The notes under the pieces: generated by a model
Seen by the model: the letters and a program-made list of their open reading frames with translations, nothing else
Databases searched by the model: none
What the model was told of the DNA's origin: nothing
Part shown: positions 50,783 to 57,132 of the stretch, piece by piece
How positions within the stretch are numbered: the first letter of the stretch is position 1
Layout of the letters: each line of letters opens with the position of its first letter
Program-made: the position numbers and the translations under genes
Origin: Drouetiella hepatica Uher 2000/2452
Lineage (GTDB): Bacteria > Cyanobacteriota > Cyanobacteriia > Elainellales > Elainellaceae
Direction: 5' to 3'
Assembly: GCA_019359505.1 (NCBI GenBank)
Contig: JAHHHD010000034.1
Span: 1-57,132, forward strand
DNA: 57,132 nucleotides

Positions 50783-50999
50783 ATCCAGAATTTATTCAAC
50801 TGTTTTCGCTCTAGCCTATTTTGTTTTAGGGTATTTCTCTGATTTAGCACTGAGGCGACAAAGCGCTGAATGCTCACCATAGCTTTACTCTTGATAACTT
50901 TACTACTGCTAAAGGGCAGCTTTGAAGAACCTCTACAGGCTTGACTCATCCATTCAGTTTGACTCGCCACAGGTCTACGCTGTAGGCAAAAAGCAAAGA

Positions 51000-51197
51000 T
51001 TAAGGTTGAGAGGTTTCTAACCAGTCGAAGATGCGATCGAGCTGTTCCAACGTCACCAAGCCATACTGCCAGAGAATCATGGGCAAGGGACCTGGGTCTT
51101 GCTCTCGATGCTTTAGAGCCATCGAAATAGAAGAGGACGACAGCGCCAAATCTTCTTGTAAAAATCGAATGAAACGAGAATAAGTTGTGGGTGTCAT
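51000..51197 (-). CDS. DUF2949 family protein
   Basis: A 65-residue protein: MTPTTYSRFIRFLQEDLAL, then ALKHREQDPGPLPMILWQYG and LVTLEQLDRIFDWLE. It matches DUF2949, a small cyanobacterial family with unknown function, along its full length. A longer frame on the same strand (to 51282) is in a different phase and is spurious. The 530 bp upstream hold no gene. Confidence 0.88.
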   Translation of the reverse strand: MTPTTYSRFIRFLQEDLALSSSSISMALKHREQDPGPLPMILWQYGLVTLEQLDRIFDWLETSQP

Positions 51198-51729
51198 ATT
51201 TACATTTACCTTTCCTGAACAAAGCTTTCCTCAAAAGCCATAAGATTTGAAACCAACGATACTGACTGGAGCCAAGATTCAAACGCTAGATCGACCAGTC
51301 TTGTATCTGTCATACTCCATTTGCCTATTAACAAAGGATTAAACAAAGAACCTAGATATTTAGAACCAAGGATAGATTAAATATTGAGAACTGACTTAAA
51401 TCTTCCGAAGGAACACGCTAGTTTTTTACGGAATCTATGAAAGTGAAAGTCGGAAGATCCGTAGATTCCGAAGCTTGTAGGCTGATCTGAGTCTTATGCT
51501 GCATTCGAGGGCGATCGCCCTCAAACTTTTGCCTCCTGATTAAACTGACGCATTTACTGACCTACTTAGGAAAGCAAGGTTAGCAAATTCTCACGCATCT
51601 TAACAGGCGTAATGTCAAGAAGTTCATGCGAACTATGGTAATTTTTGTAAAGCGAAGCCAACCCTCAAGCGAGTCAAACGCCCACAGGTCGCTAGGCAGA
51701 CAAAATTTGCATATTGTCCTGAAATCGAA
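51198..51729. other. Intergenic spacer with inverted repeats
   Basis: No gene seen. Inverted repeats lie at 51402-51471 (CTTCCGA/TCGGAAG interleaved with CGGAATCTA/TAGATTCCG). A short palindrome GAGGGCGATCGCCCTC containing HIP1 is near 51509. The rest is AT-rich leader of the DUF2949 gene and the 3' region of the GT39 gene. Confidence 0.5.
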
Positions 51730-53487
51730 TCATTTGGGCAAACACCGAAATAGCTGATAGGGAAAGCCAATGCGATGGTAGCCCTCTAAGTCAATCGCAC
51801 ATGAAATTTTCGCTCGACGCTGAGGATGTTCCGGATCAAAAATTCGTAATCGCTCAGGATAATCTTTGCTTCGCATTCCGGGAGAGGCAACCACCCAGAG
51901 GTTAAGCGGCAAAGGCAAAGGCTGTCGTAATTTAGCCAAGGTTTTCCAGACCTGTTGATATCCTTGAGTTTTGTCAATAAATGCAATCTGCACCCTGTCT
52001 TCCGGCTGAGGATAAAGGTGCTGCAACTCCAGTGCAAAGCTTAGCCCTAGCGCTACTTCCTGAAGCGAGCTATAGGCCACCCCGATCGCGATTGGCAAAC
52101 CTGGCTGGGCAATATTTTTTGCCACGCGATCGGGGGCATAGGACTTGAGAAACGCCCCGCCATTCACCACAAGCAGGCTGCTGAGTAGTCCTGCCAGCAA
52201 GACGATCGCTCCAGTACGAGTAAGCCCCGATCGGGCTAGGCTGGATCGGGCTGGGCTGGATCGGGCTGGGCTAGATCTGGCTAGGTTAGATTGAGCTAGG
52301 CAAGCGCCCGCCAATGCACAAACGCCGGGGTAGTAAACAAAGTTGTAGCGAGGCACTACCGTAATGTCTTTATTGAGAATATAGGCGATCGCCAAAAACT
52401 CAGTGATGACGCAAAGCGTGAAGCCTAGGAGCAGGATGACTGCCGGGTTGCCTGAACTCCAGAGCTGCCGAAAGCCGAGATAGAGCTGCCGCCCCAGCCA
52501 AATCACGAATGCCAACGTCAGCACAGTTGAGAGAATGACGATCGGCTGAGGCTGTCGCTCGACTGGAAGGGCAATAAACATCAGCGTCCAGCCCACCAGC
52601 GTTTGATACAGCGGAGCCAGTCGATCGAGCCAGTCGGGATTATAGGGAATCAGCCAATCGGTTTCAGGGCGGCGGATGTGGCTGAGCATGGTCGGCAGCC
52701 AGGGCAAATATCCTAGAAAGATGCCAGTTAGGGAAAGGGCGATCGCTCCCCATTTGCGACGCGTCATAGGCAATCGCTGCCAGTAGATCCAGCTCAGTAG
52801 CGTCACGATTTGAGCGACGATCGCCAGGATAGAAAAGTAGTGAATATAAAGACTGAGAAGATTTAGCCCTGTCCAGCCCAGCCAAATTTCAGGACGCAAG
52901 CGAGGGTCTTCAAATCTGAGCAGATCTTGCTGAATTTGCAGGAGTCCCGCTAACGCCAGCGTAATCAGCAGCATAGGCAGCGTATAGTGCCGACCTTCCT
53001 GAGAGAGATAGACCGCAAACGGCGAAACTGCCATCAGCGCTGCTCCCATAACCCCTACCGCAGGGGAGAAAGCCAGACGATTGAGGTGATAGAGTGCGGC
53101 GATCGCCCCCGCGCCCAATAGAGCAGGCAGCGCCCGCATTGCCCAAATCCAGTGAGCCGCATCGGGCTTTAGCCAACCCAACCACTGGTACATCAAGCAA
53201 AAAAACAGCGGCGGATGAACAGATTCTGTCGCGACCGTCTGGGCGATTTGGGCGCAAGTTAAACCGGGCTGATAGGCAAAAAGAGAGTCGATCGCGCTGA
53301 GGGGCAAAAATTGGTTGAGGGGCAGATTGGCGGAGGAATGACCTGTCGTAAACAGCGCCGTCAGCACTTCATCTAGCCACAGCGGCTTGGTGTCGAGATG
53401 CCAAAATCGTAGCGTTAGCCCCAGTAGAAGGATAACCAGTAGGGCGATCGCCGGGACAAAAGATGGAGGCAGAGATTTCAGGCGCAC
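51730..53487 (-). CDS. GT39-type (PMT_2) membrane glycosyltransferase
   Basis: A 585-residue integral membrane protein with about 10-12 helices. The first loop has KPLWLDEVLTALFT, the D-E motif of PMT/ArnT-like GT-C enzymes that use lipid-linked sugars, then VHPPLFFCLMYQWL and LSQEGRHYTLPMLL. A Ser/Ala/Arg stretch near residue 395-420 is made of five 15-bp repeats. It probably glycosylates lipids or proteins on the outer face of the plasma membrane. It starts 8 nt after the helicase gene's stop on the same strand, so the two form an operon. Confidence 0.85.
   Translation of the reverse strand: MRLKSLPPSFVPAIALLVILLLGLTLRFWHLDTKPLWLDEVLTALFTTGHSSANLPLNQFLPLSAIDSLFAYQPGLTCAQIAQTVATESVHPPLFFCLMYQWLGWLKPDAAHWIWAMRALPALLGAGAIAALYHLNRLAFSPAVGVMGAALMAVSPFAVYLSQEGRHYTLPMLLITLALAGLLQIQQDLLRFEDPRLRPEIWLGWTGLNLLSLYIHYFSILAIVAQIVTLLSWIYWQRLPMTRRKWGAIALSLTGIFLGYLPWLPTMLSHIRRPETDWLIPYNPDWLDRLAPLYQTLVGWTLMFIALPVERQPQPIVILSTVLTLAFVIWLGRQLYLGFRQLWSSGNPAVILLLGFTLCVITEFLAIAYILNKDITVVPRYNFVYYPGVCALAGACLAQSNLARSSPARSSPARSSLARSGLTRTGAIVLLAGLLSSLLVVNGGAFLKSYAPDRVAKNIAQPGLPIAIGVAYSSLQEVALGLSFALELQHLYPQPEDRVQIAFIDKTQGYQQVWKTLAKLRQPLPLPLNLWVVASPGMRSKDYPERLRIFDPEHPQRRAKISCAIDLEGYHRIGFPYQLFRCLPK
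52229..52303 (-). repeat. In-frame 15-bp x5 minisatellite in the GT39-type gene
   Basis: Five units of the GATCGGGCTGGGCTG type (plus strand) encode a run of Ala-Arg-Ser-Ser-Pro-like pentads between two membrane helices. Confidence 0.9.
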
Positions 53488-53495
53488 TGGAGAAC

Positions 53496-55964
53496 CTACG
53501 ATTTTTTTCGCATCGATTGAGGGAATTGCTTCACTAGGGCTGGCAAAATTGGGCAGGGCAATTTCCCATCCAAATTATCGGGGTTGCTCCAGCTAAAGGG
53601 GGCTTTGTGAGCTGCCGACATCCACAGCAGCCGCTTGGCGCGAGTCATGGCGACATAGAGCAAGCGATATTCTTCAGCAATCTTCAGCCATTTTGCCCGT
53701 TCCCAGGCGATCGCAATATCGGGAATCGAGGACGGGTGCCCAGAGGATTGATGCCCAGAGGATTGATGGCCAGAGGATTGATGGCCAGAGGATTGGTGAA
53801 TGCGGGCGCGAATTTGGGCGCGGGCGACCTCCGACAGGGTGAAGTCTCCCAAAAACTGCATTTGAGGCAGCACCCGCAAGTTTCCCGGCAGCATATGCTC
53901 GTGGAGAAACGGGATAAACACAAAATCCCAGTCCAGCCCTTTGGCTTTGTGCATGGTAATAATGGTGAGCTGCCGGGGGCGGATGTAGCGCTGCTCCGGA
54001 TCATCTATCTCGACGGGTTCAAATCGCTCCGATCGCACAATTTCTTCCAGCACCTCTAGCACAGCCGTCATCGCGGGATTGCCTATTGTTTGCTGGATTA
54101 GGCGCTCAGCAAGCTTTTCGGCAGTTGCCAGCTCGGACTGGTCGTACTGTAAGGTCATCGCCAAAAAGGGAATGAGCTGATACTGTGGCAGTTCCAATCG
54201 GGCGCGGAGCAAACCTGTACAGTATCGTCGGGCTTGCAGCACAGGCTCAGATTGCGGCGGATCGATCGGGCTGGGGTAGAGAAATCGCTCTGGCATCACC
54301 ACCAGCGTATTCAAATCTTGCGTAGGAATCAGGCGGCGATCGACCAGCGTTTGCAGGGCTGCCTTTAAATAGTCTGGCGAATGGGGGCGATCGAGAAATT
54401 GCAGCAGCGCCAGAATTTCTGCCGGAATGTGGGAATGGCGATCGCGCGCTCCCACGTCATAAATGTCGATGCCCAGCTGACCCAAATCTACATCCAGGCC
54501 ATACAGCGCCGGATTTTGCAGCCGTTCGGCAATGTACCGCCCCTGGCGATTTTCCCGCACCAGTACGGCGGCTCTGGCTTCGGGATAGCGGGCAACCAGT
54601 TCGGCAATTCGTAGCCCAATTAAATTCACCGTCTGATGGACATCGGGCGGAAAGCGAATTTCTAGCCCCGCCCCCTCCGGCTCAGGATTGGCATCGGGCT
54701 GAGGATCGCCAGACGGTACGGCGTGAATGTACTGTGTCCGAAAAGGCAGCTCGTTTTCTGCCTGATACTTTTGGTTCACCCAATCCAGCAAAAAGTTTGC
54801 CGCCTCCGTAATCAGAAGGCTGCTGCGTCCGGCCTGATCCATCTCAGCTAAATTGCCTAGGCGATCGCACGCTTGGCAAAACTCGCGGAAAAACAGCGGA
54901 TCGGCAGGCGTAAAGGTAGAGTTAATCGCCTGATTGGGGTCGCCGACGCGAATCAGGTTGAGCGACTGATGCGGATTAGTCGGATCTGCCGCCAAAATTT
55001 GCAGCAGCTGAGTTTGTAGCGGCGAAGAGTCCTGGGCTTCGTCTTCAAACACAGCACAGACCTGGGTTTGCCAATGCCGCCGGGTGGCTTCATCCTCCAG
55101 CACCCGCAGTGCCGCCAAAATCATGTCGTCATAGTCGATGAAGTTGCGCGATCGCAGCAAGACCTGATAGCGCTCATACAGACCAGAGGCGATCGCTAGC
55201 ACATCATAGTCAGCGCCTTCAGACGCATACCTAACCGTGTCTCTGCCCATGTTCTGCAAGTCTTTTGGCAGCAGACCTGAGCTTTTGGCTTCGTGAATCA
55301 CGGTGAACGCTAGGTCGGGCAGCACCTCTGTCCGCAAGACCGACTGTCGCCGCAAGCGCTCCGACTCTTCGCCATCAAATTGCTGTCCTTCAATTAGCTG
55401 TTGGTAGGTTTTGGGATGTGCCGAAATCCATTGCTCGACGCAGGTACGAATCAGGCGGCTGCTTTGATTGGGGGACACGAGGGTTGCCTGACTGAGATTT
55501 AACCCCGATAGCGTCGGGTGACGCGTGGCAATATTGAGCGCCAAGCCATGCAGCGTCGAGACGGCAAACCCTTGAGGAGCAAGCGCTAATTCTTTAAGGT
55601 ACTGCCGCACCTTGCCCTTAAGGTTGGCGACGGCCGATCGCGTAAAGGTGACGAGAATCAGCTGTCCGGCAGGAAGAGGCTTTGCCTGTAGAAGCGCAGG
55701 ATCTTGAGCCATGGCATCCTGAGATATCGCATTCTGGGACTCTACCTGAGACAGGTATCGCCTTGCCAGGAACAAAGCTGCCGCGATCGCCATCCCCGTT
55801 GATTTTCCTGACCCAGGTACGGCAGACACCGCCAGAGATCCACCTTGCCAGTCTGCCATGCGCTGCTGTCCGGGGCGCAGGCTCTGCCGCAGTCCATCAA
55901 AAATTTGTTCGCGGGAGTGAGGAACGGCTGACTCAAGAAATGCTGGCTCAGAAAACATAGGCAT
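53496..55964 (-). CDS. UvrD/Rep-family ATP-dependent helicase
   Basis: An 822-residue superfamily 1A helicase. Q-motif region RQSLRPGQQRMADW, Walker A AVSAVPGSGKSTG (about 51-63), motif Ia ILVTFTRSAVANLKGKV, motif II VFEDEAQDSS (DEAQ rather than the usual DEXQ of UvrD), motif III LIRVGDPNQAI, motif V ITMHKAKGLDWDFVFIP and motif VI YVAMTRAKRLLW. A five-unit 15-bp repeat encodes HQSSG-like pentads before motif VI. No nuclease domain is evident. It probably unwinds DNA during repair or replication restart. First gene of an operon with the GT39-type gene. Start ATG 55964. Confidence 0.92.
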   Translation of the reverse strand: MPMFSEPAFLESAVPHSREQIFDGLRQSLRPGQQRMADWQGGSLAVSAVPGSGKSTGMAIAAALFLARRYLSQVESQNAISQDAMAQDPALLQAKPLPAGQLILVTFTRSAVANLKGKVRQYLKELALAPQGFAVSTLHGLALNIATRHPTLSGLNLSQATLVSPNQSSRLIRTCVEQWISAHPKTYQQLIEGQQFDGEESERLRRQSVLRTEVLPDLAFTVIHEAKSSGLLPKDLQNMGRDTVRYASEGADYDVLAIASGLYERYQVLLRSRNFIDYDDMILAALRVLEDEATRRHWQTQVCAVFEDEAQDSSPLQTQLLQILAADPTNPHQSLNLIRVGDPNQAINSTFTPADPLFFREFCQACDRLGNLAEMDQAGRSSLLITEAANFLLDWVNQKYQAENELPFRTQYIHAVPSGDPQPDANPEPEGAGLEIRFPPDVHQTVNLIGLRIAELVARYPEARAAVLVRENRQGRYIAERLQNPALYGLDVDLGQLGIDIYDVGARDRHSHIPAEILALLQFLDRPHSPDYLKAALQTLVDRRLIPTQDLNTLVVMPERFLYPSPIDPPQSEPVLQARRYCTGLLRARLELPQYQLIPFLAMTLQYDQSELATAEKLAERLIQQTIGNPAMTAVLEVLEEIVRSERFEPVEIDDPEQRYIRPRQLTIITMHKAKGLDWDFVFIPFLHEHMLPGNLRVLPQMQFLGDFTLSEVARAQIRARIHQSSGHQSSGHQSSGHQSSGHPSSIPDIAIAWERAKWLKIAEEYRLLYVAMTRAKRLLWMSAAHKAPFSWSNPDNLDGKLPCPILPALVKQFPQSMRKKS
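53728..53802 (-). repeat. In-frame 15-bp x5 minisatellite in the helicase gene
   Basis: Five units of the GAGGATTGATGGCCA type (plus strand) encode tandem HQSSG and GHPSS pentads, just before helicase motif VI. Confidence 0.92.
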
Positions 55965-55966
55965 TG

Positions 55967-56018
55967 GCTGAAGTCTGTAGCTAAAGTCTGCGGCTTAAAT
56001 CTGGGGCTAAAGTCTAAA
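55967..56018. repeat. 13-bp x4 tandem array forming the helicase gene leader
   Basis: Units GCTGAAGTCTGTA, GCTAAAGTCTGCG, GCTTAAATCTGGG and GCTAAAGTCTAAA, beginning 3 bp before the minus-strand start codon. The leader contains no Shine-Dalgarno sequence. Confidence 0.9.
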
Positions 56019-56122
56019 ACACCGTCAGTCCTAAATTCTAAAGGATTAATTCTGCTCCATGGGCTGTTTCAGCTGACCGATTTTGGCTGATAATGTTACA
56101 GCTCAGTTAGATCGCGATCGCC

Positions 56123-56302
56123 ATGAGTTCTCAACAGCCCACCCAACCAGAAACGGATGAACCTCAGCCCATTCCCCAATTTGGCTGGAATTCTTACGCG
56201 GAGATCATCAACGGTCGCTTCGCCATGATTGGATTTGTGGCGCTACTTCTGTTAGAAGTTCTAACTCGCCAAAGTTTTTTAAGCTGGATAGGAATCCAAT
56301 AG
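56123..56302 (+). CDS. hli: High-light-inducible (HLIP/Scp) protein
   Basis: A 59-residue protein with one membrane helix. The chlorophyll-binding signature is ExxNGRFAMIGFVALL, near residues 29-44 (AEIINGRFAMIGF, the E and N/R of the LHC motif). The first 20 residues are polar (SSQQPTQPETDEP). Hli proteins sit in the thylakoid membrane, bind chlorophyll and carotenoids, protect photosystem II assembly and dissipate energy under high light. Start ATG 56123 is preceded by a HIP1 site. A short stretch resembling an HLR1 box is not good enough to call. Confidence 0.92.
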   Translation: MSSQQPTQPETDEPQPIPQFGWNSYAEIINGRFAMIGFVALLLLEVLTRQSFLSWIGIQ

Positions 56303-56464
56303 AAGAAGTACCTAAGAAGAGCGGCAAGAGGGCGATCGAGAAACTTCTGTATCTTGAGGCACAATTCTTCATTTAGTTTCGTATCTTTAACTACGGAATC
56401 TCTCATACATGTTATATTGAGAAGTAACGCCAGTAACACACCTATTCTCAAAGAGATGTCCATC

Positions 56465-56620
56465 ATGAACAATAATCGTCAGCAAATTGTGATGAAAGCC
56501 GCTGAAGCTCACCGCGAAACCCTACGCAAGAATATCCAACGCCGTTTGGATGTCGCTCGTGTGAGAGGCGATGAAGCTCTGATTCGTCAGTTGGAAGCAG
56601 AAGCACAGTATATTGGCTAG
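56465..56620 (+). CDS. Small conserved cyanobacterial protein (51 aa)
   Basis: MNNNRQQIVMKAAEAHRETL followed by RKNIQRRLDVARVRGDEALI and RQLEAEAQYIG. A basic, helical, soluble protein; similar small proteins are conserved in cyanobacteria to my knowledge, with no assigned function. The longer frame to 56354 and ATG 56456 (adding MSI) are possible, but the conserved part begins at 56465. It ends with a strong intrinsic terminator 80 bp downstream. Confidence 0.75.
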   Translation: MNNNRQQIVMKAAEAHRETLRKNIQRRLDVARVRGDEALIRQLEAEAQYIG

Positions 56621-56699
56621 AGCTTGGCTGAGGTTAGTTAGGGATATTTCTGCCTCGTTTGTGCGATCGGTGCTTAGAGCTAAGAAGCTGTCATATAGA

Positions 56700-56734
56700 G
56701 AAAAAGAGGCGCGGTTGCATCGCGCCTCTTTTTC
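56700..56734. terminator. Intrinsic terminator after the 51-aa gene
   Basis: GAAAAAGAGGCGCG pairs with CGCGCCTCTTTTTC across a 7-nt loop, with a U-rich 3' side. A-rich and T-rich flanks make it active in both directions. Confidence 0.92.
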
Positions 56735-56744
56735 TTTGTGCAGG

Positions 56745-56911
56745 AACCACTAAGGCGGCTAGGACGGGGACATTTAGGGTGGAGCGCGCCCCACCCTGAA
56801 TATCTTCAGGATCGTGAATTAAATAACCTGTACAGCCGATCTGCTGTAGGGGCTTAGTAGGGGCTTAGCAATGCTAAGCCCCTACCCCAAGAATTACTGG
56901 CGACAGCCATA
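56745..56911. mobile_element. M1 element with inserted DNA
   Basis: The left part, CACTAAGGCGGCTAGGACGG with its short inner stem, is at 56745-56800. The right end, ACTGGCGACAGCCATA, is at 56896-56911. The roughly 95 bp between them contain another perfect 13-bp-stem palindrome (GTAGGGGCTTAGC and inverse, 56857-56885) and no M1 sequence. Confidence 0.65.
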
Positions 56912-57010
56912 CCACTTTAAATTGATGAGGAAATTAATGAGGCGGCAGATGATTTTCGAGAGCCGCGCGGAGCGCGGCTCTCGAAAATCATCTGCCCTGT
57001 TCGGGTCTTA
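56909..57010. mobile_element. M3 element truncated by the IS630 element
   Basis: It starts ATACCACTTTAAATTGATG, has the M3 stem (56944-56996) and continues CCTGTTCGGGTCTTA. In the intact M3 at 23702 this reads CCTGTTTGGGTCTTAAATTGGTAT. Here the sequence switches to the IS630 end right after TTA. Confidence 0.8.
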
Positions 57011-57132
57011 TAGCGCTACGCACATACGTTAGGACACTCTTTAAAGGCAGCATCAACGCAATCTCGAAAGGTATCAAACTCATCCCATCGCTGTCGCATC
57101 CAATTCTTTAGCACGCTCCACCAGTGTTCAAT
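57011..57132. mobile_element. IS630-family insertion sequence, one end
   Basis: It starts TAGCGCTACGCACATACG immediately after a TA (57009-57010), consistent with TA target choice in the IS630/Tc1 group. The transposase 3' end begins 5 bp in, on the minus strand. The rest lies beyond the window. Confidence 0.75.
57016..57132 (-). CDS. IS630-family transposase, C-terminal fragment (runs off window)
   Basis: The last 38 residues are visible, starting IEHWWSVLKNWMRQRWDEFD and ending FKECPNVCA. The IExxWxxLK segment matches the region of the third catalytic acidic residue (D,D,E) in Tc1/IS630 transposases. The gene enters from beyond 57132, so completeness cannot be judged. It could be the transposase that moves the M2 elements, which share its terminal sequence. 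Confidence 0.8.
   Translation of the reverse strand: MEHWWSVLKNWMRQRWDEFDTFRDCVDAAFKECPNVCA

Noticed and set aside
50719..51282. A 187-residue minus-strand frame
   Set aside because: It covers the real DUF2949 gene in a different phase and reads through the exbD hairpin; its composition is unlike a protein.
56095..56112. An HLR1 (RpaB) box before hli
   Set aside because: GTTACA is followed by GTTAGA at the wrong spacing and with a mismatch.

Overview
The window is chromosomal DNA of a cyanobacterium. Evidence: very frequent GCGATCGC (HIP1) octamers, a CpcS-type phycobilin lyase, a Tab2-type photosystem I translation factor, plastid-type ribosomal protein PSRP-3/Ycf65, a high-light-inducible protein, an NblR-like regulator and several cyanobacterial DUF families (DUF2949, DUF2993, DUF4112, DUF5340, DUF6887/6888). 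The abundance of palindromic repeats recalls Leptolyngbya-like filamentous lineages, but the genus cannot be fixed from this text alone.

Layout. 0-5 kb: small membrane proteins, a VOC protein, an SDR dehydrogenase and a transketolase-family enzyme. 5-10.5 kb is the accessory part: a 12-unit 21-bp heptad-repeat array with in-frame stops, a small helical protein, a divergent two-gene unit (P-loop NTPase plus a TPR protein whose N-terminus looks like a degenerate NTPase), a DUF6888/DUF6887 pair, and a DUF433 antitoxin-like gene beside the wreck of its DUF5615 partner. 10.5-24 kb: pheS, tab2-like, a DHA2 drug exporter, trpD, pentapeptide-repeat proteins, two glycosyltransferases and cpcS. 24-37 kb: a CapA-like protein lacking its usual metal-ligand motifs, a sugar epimerase, a CAP-domain protein, psrp3, a HAD hydrolase, a lumenal/periplasmic TPR protein, pyk, ygfZ, a thioesterase and a universal stress protein. 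37-48 kb: a class V aminotransferase, a coiled-coil protein, the minus-strand run trmH-lpdA-trpC, tRNA-Leu(CAG), murA, and the run nadK-nblR-DUF192. 48-57 kb: a DUF2993 gene behind an HLR1 (RpaB) box, exbB/exbD, DUF2949, a UvrD-like helicase with a GT39-type membrane protein, hli, a small conserved gene and the 3' end of an IS630-family transposase cut by the window edge.

Two layers of repetitive DNA overlie this. First, at least six families of 80-110 bp palindromic elements (called M1-M6 here) sit between genes. Most have inverted ends starting TATAGC or ATACCA, several are nested, and the M2 ends match the end of the IS630 element, which itself sits at a TA inside an M3 copy. This suggests IS630-mobilised MITEs. 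Second, 13-18 bp tandem duplications occur in gene leaders, across stop codons and in frame inside proteins (trpD, CapA-like, helicase, GT39, coiled-coil protein).

The best candidate for an undescribed system is the NTPase/TPR pair at 6.2-9.4 kb with its divergent helical-protein neighbour.
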